From: Rhizophlyctis rosea
Taxonomy: Eukaryota > Chytridiomycota > Chytridiomycetes > Rhizophlyctidales > Rhizophlyctidaceae
DNA length: 64,000 nt
Reading direction: 5' to 3'
Assembly: GCA_027596075.1 (NCBI GenBank)
Contig: JADGJC010000039.1
Coordinates: forward strand, 124,001-188,000
Positions within the stretch are counted from its first letter, which is position 1, and every line of letters begins with the position of its first letter. This document shows positions 61,935 through 64,000 of this stretch, in pieces. A program made the position numbers and the translations under genes. Under the pieces are notes generated by a model that saw only the letters and a program-made list of their open reading frames with translations, ran no database searches and had not been told where the DNA came from.

Positions 61935-62363
61935 TGACTTACCTATCGACCGTTAGGATCGCATACTACGCAAATGGAGGAGCAAGTCCACCAAACGATG
62001 AATACATCATGCGTCTTCCGGTCAGACGGAAACCTGCAAAATGCACTCCAGCTACATGTCGTTTTGATTACTTGGATGGCATATCGACATGAGCTCTGCC
62101 GTTCGTACGCCAAATGAATGAACGGACATTCCAAAACTTAATGGCTGACGTAATATCTACCATTAGCAGTCGATAGCTTGGATGATTACCGTAAGCTGTG
62201 TCTATTTTCGCAACCAACTTCTGCTCTTGTGGACCAACCTTTTGCTCTTGGGTTTCCTTTGCTGCCAAAATTCCTTCCTCCGCGATCACCAACCGGCAAC
62301 TCGTCCCCAAAGTCAAACATTCTCGTCTCTTCAGCCGGCCACGTCTTACCACCCGTAACAACG
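61935..62363. other. Intergenic, RRP43 promoter side
   Basis: Between the rhomboid stop and the RRP43 start. The RRP43 frame is open further upstream to about 62178 without an ATG. No other gene is supported. Confidence 0.45.
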
Positions 62364-63620
62364 ATGCCCGCCGCAATGGACATCGACACCCTCGACCAAT
62401 CCTCGTCAGCAAACGGAAACGGCGTCAGCACCACAAACTTTTCCCTAGCTGCCGACACATTCAAAAAGATCCACCCCGCAGAATATCACCGCCGGTTCAT
62501 TACGCAAAATGTCAGAGCAGACGGACGGTCGTTGACGAGATTTCGGAAGGCGCAAGTCAATGTTGGTGGGTGAGATCGGTCGTTTGGGCAGGGCAGGTGT
62601 TGTGGAGCAATATTGACAGAAGCATTCGGGAATAGGGTCCATATCTACAGCTAACGGGTCGGCAATGGTACGCTTGGGAAATACGACAGTCATATGCGGA
62701 GTCAAAGCCGAAGTGACAGAACCAAAACCTGACGCTCCAAGAGCAGGATTTTTAGGTAAGTTGAAGCAAACTCTCTTGGGTTCAGCTTTTGACAAGGTAC
62801 TTACAATATACGTCACTCACGTCAGTTCCAAACATCGATCTCCCCGCACTATGCTCCCCACAATTCAGACCAGGACCGCCTGGAGAACTTGCACAAACCG
62901 TCAGCGAATACATCAATCAGTTTTGCACAAGGTTGGTTTTCCGGCACCAAAGGGTTTTGTTTACATGTCAGACTGTTGACCCCACACTCCTCAGCTCGAG
63001 CATCCTCAACCTTGACGACCTCTGTATAGCACCAGGACAAGCCGTATGGGTGTTATACGCCGATATACTATGTCTGAATTACGAAGGGAATGCTTTGGAC
63101 GCCGCGTTGGCCGCTCTCATTGCTGCACTAAGAAATGGTAATGTTTGTTTACAATGCAATCGATGATACGAATCATCAGAATCGCATTCAATATTCATAC
63201 CGTCCATGTCCCTCCAGTCCGCCTGCCAAAAAGCACATATGATGAACTAGAAGGAACAGTCCGAGCATCCGAAACAAATAGCATTCCACTGACACTAGAA
63301 CGCCTACCCCTATCCGCCACCTTTGGCATCTTTGACGGGTGCGTGTCATCATCTCTCCTTCTTTTTCCCACACATTCACCTAACACATCAATCACCGCAG
63401 GCAATATCTGATATCGGACCCCACAGACGAAGAGGAGCCGTTACTTTCATCCCAATTGTCGATAGTAGTTGACCAGGAGGGTAATCTGTGTGGGGTGTTG
63501 AAGGAAGGGACAGCCATGCAGCAGGAGGTCCTGATGAAGTGTGTACAGTTGGCGAAGGAGAGGGCGGCGGGAGTTTTGGGGGCTGTGGATGATGCGTTGG
63601 GACGGGCCAATACAACATAA
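62364..63620 (+). CDS. RRP43: RNA exosome subunit RRP43 (EXOSC8)
   Basis: RNase-PH-like ring subunit of the RNA exosome, catalytically inert in eukaryotes. Exons 62364-62565, 62636-62755, 62826-63137, 63218-63338 and 63401-63620 give 324 residues. Family marks are [72 protein letters not shown] and [18 protein letters not shown]. The stretch 62936-62971 may be an extra 36 nt intron: it begins GT, ends AG, is in phase, and its removal joins CTRL to [10 protein letters not shown]. Left in, it adds twelve unconserved residues. The ATG at 62364 is chosen; another lies four codons on. Confidence 0.92.
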
Positions 63621-63808
63621 GACATACACAACGCTTGACCGCTAAAGTCAGCCATGCATATAACCCATTCCATTCGGTCCGCATTGCCTGTTTAGTAGAT
63701 TTTCTCGTTGGTGGAGGGTCTTATGCAAATTGTATTCTCATGACAGACATTTGTTGCGCTCATCGCGCGTGACTTGCATTGCAGGCGACTAGCACCCACA
63801 TACATGTC

Positions 63809-64000
63809 TTACGCCCACATCTTCTTGAACTTATCCACAAACTCCTCCTCCAACATGACAAAAGCTCTACAAACCTTCCACGTACCCTCATCAACCCCAG
63901 CAGGTCTATCCACCAACTTCTCCCCACTCTTTTCCCCAGCCCCATCCTCCCCTACCACTTCATCAGCCCCTTCCTCAACCGGGAAATCTTCAAATCCTTC
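63809..64000 (-). CDS. 3' end of an unknown gene, cut by the window edge
   Basis: A minus-strand frame is open from the window edge to a stop at 63809-63811. It reads EGFEDFPVEEGADEVVG, then KLVDRPAGVDEGTWKVCRAF and VMLEEEFVDKFKKMWA at the C-terminus. The acidic, helix-rich tail suggests a real C-terminus, but too little is visible to name a family. Confidence 0.5.
   Translation of the reverse strand, partial: EGFEDFPVEEGADEVVGEDGAGEKSGEKLVDRPAGVDEGTWKVCRAFVMLEEEFVDKFKKMWA

Overview
This 64 kb window is nuclear DNA from a fungus. It has about 32 protein genes, roughly one per 2 kb, on both strands and rich in short GT-AG introns (mostly 45-130 bp, up to 19 per gene). I joined exons by hand from splice-site sequence, reading-frame phase and family conservation. 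I saw no tRNA or rRNA gene, no transposon, no CRISPR array, and nothing bacterial or viral. An intron-rich, compact layout with CDKAL1, an MFSD5-type carrier and a CCDC-type coiled-coil protein suggests an early-diverging, possibly zoosporic (chytrid-like) fungus. The fungal call is firm; the chytrid call is inference.

Layout. 1-13 kb: 5' part of a possible leucine-rich-repeat protein (-), chaperonin CCT4 (-), a coiled-coil protein built of about 17 LEEERERIR-like units (+), an MFSD5-like molybdate-anion transporter (-), a HAD-fold protein with degenerate catalytic site (-), and a large RGS protein with C-terminal FG-type repeats (+). 13-24 kb: two unrecognised small genes (-), an STK16-like kinase (+), a nucleoside deaminase (-) sharing an 89 bp spacer with a TRF4-type nucleotidyltransferase (+), a CTK2-like cyclin (-), a beta-carbonic anhydrase with a probable mitochondrial leader (+), and an MPO1-like protein (-).

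23-41 kb: a sterol-glucosyltransferase-like enzyme (+), a low-complexity protein (-), a small TPR-like protein (+), trimethyllysine dioxygenase (-), GARP subunit VPS54 (+), an unrecognised coiled-coil protein (-), and a SANT/Myb-like protein (+). 41-52 kb: a coiled-coil protein with conserved tail (-), exportin XPO1/CRM1 in 20 exons (+), a LysM protein (-), and CDKAL1 (+). 52-64 kb: two tandem F-box-like paralogues (-), COMPASS subunit WDR5/SWD3 (-), an F-box/LRR-like gene with an internal TAG (-), a rhomboid protease (+), exosome subunit RRP43 (+), and the 3' end of an unknown gene (-).

No multi-gene pathway or new system is evident; most genes are housekeeping. The points worth a second look are local: the decayed HAD site, the tandem F-box-like pair with an apparent frameshift in one copy, ultra-short candidate introns (24 and 36 nt), micro-exons (9 and 16 nt), a GC-AG intron, and one gene whose exon phases do not close. 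Eight neighbour pairs are divergent with short shared promoters.
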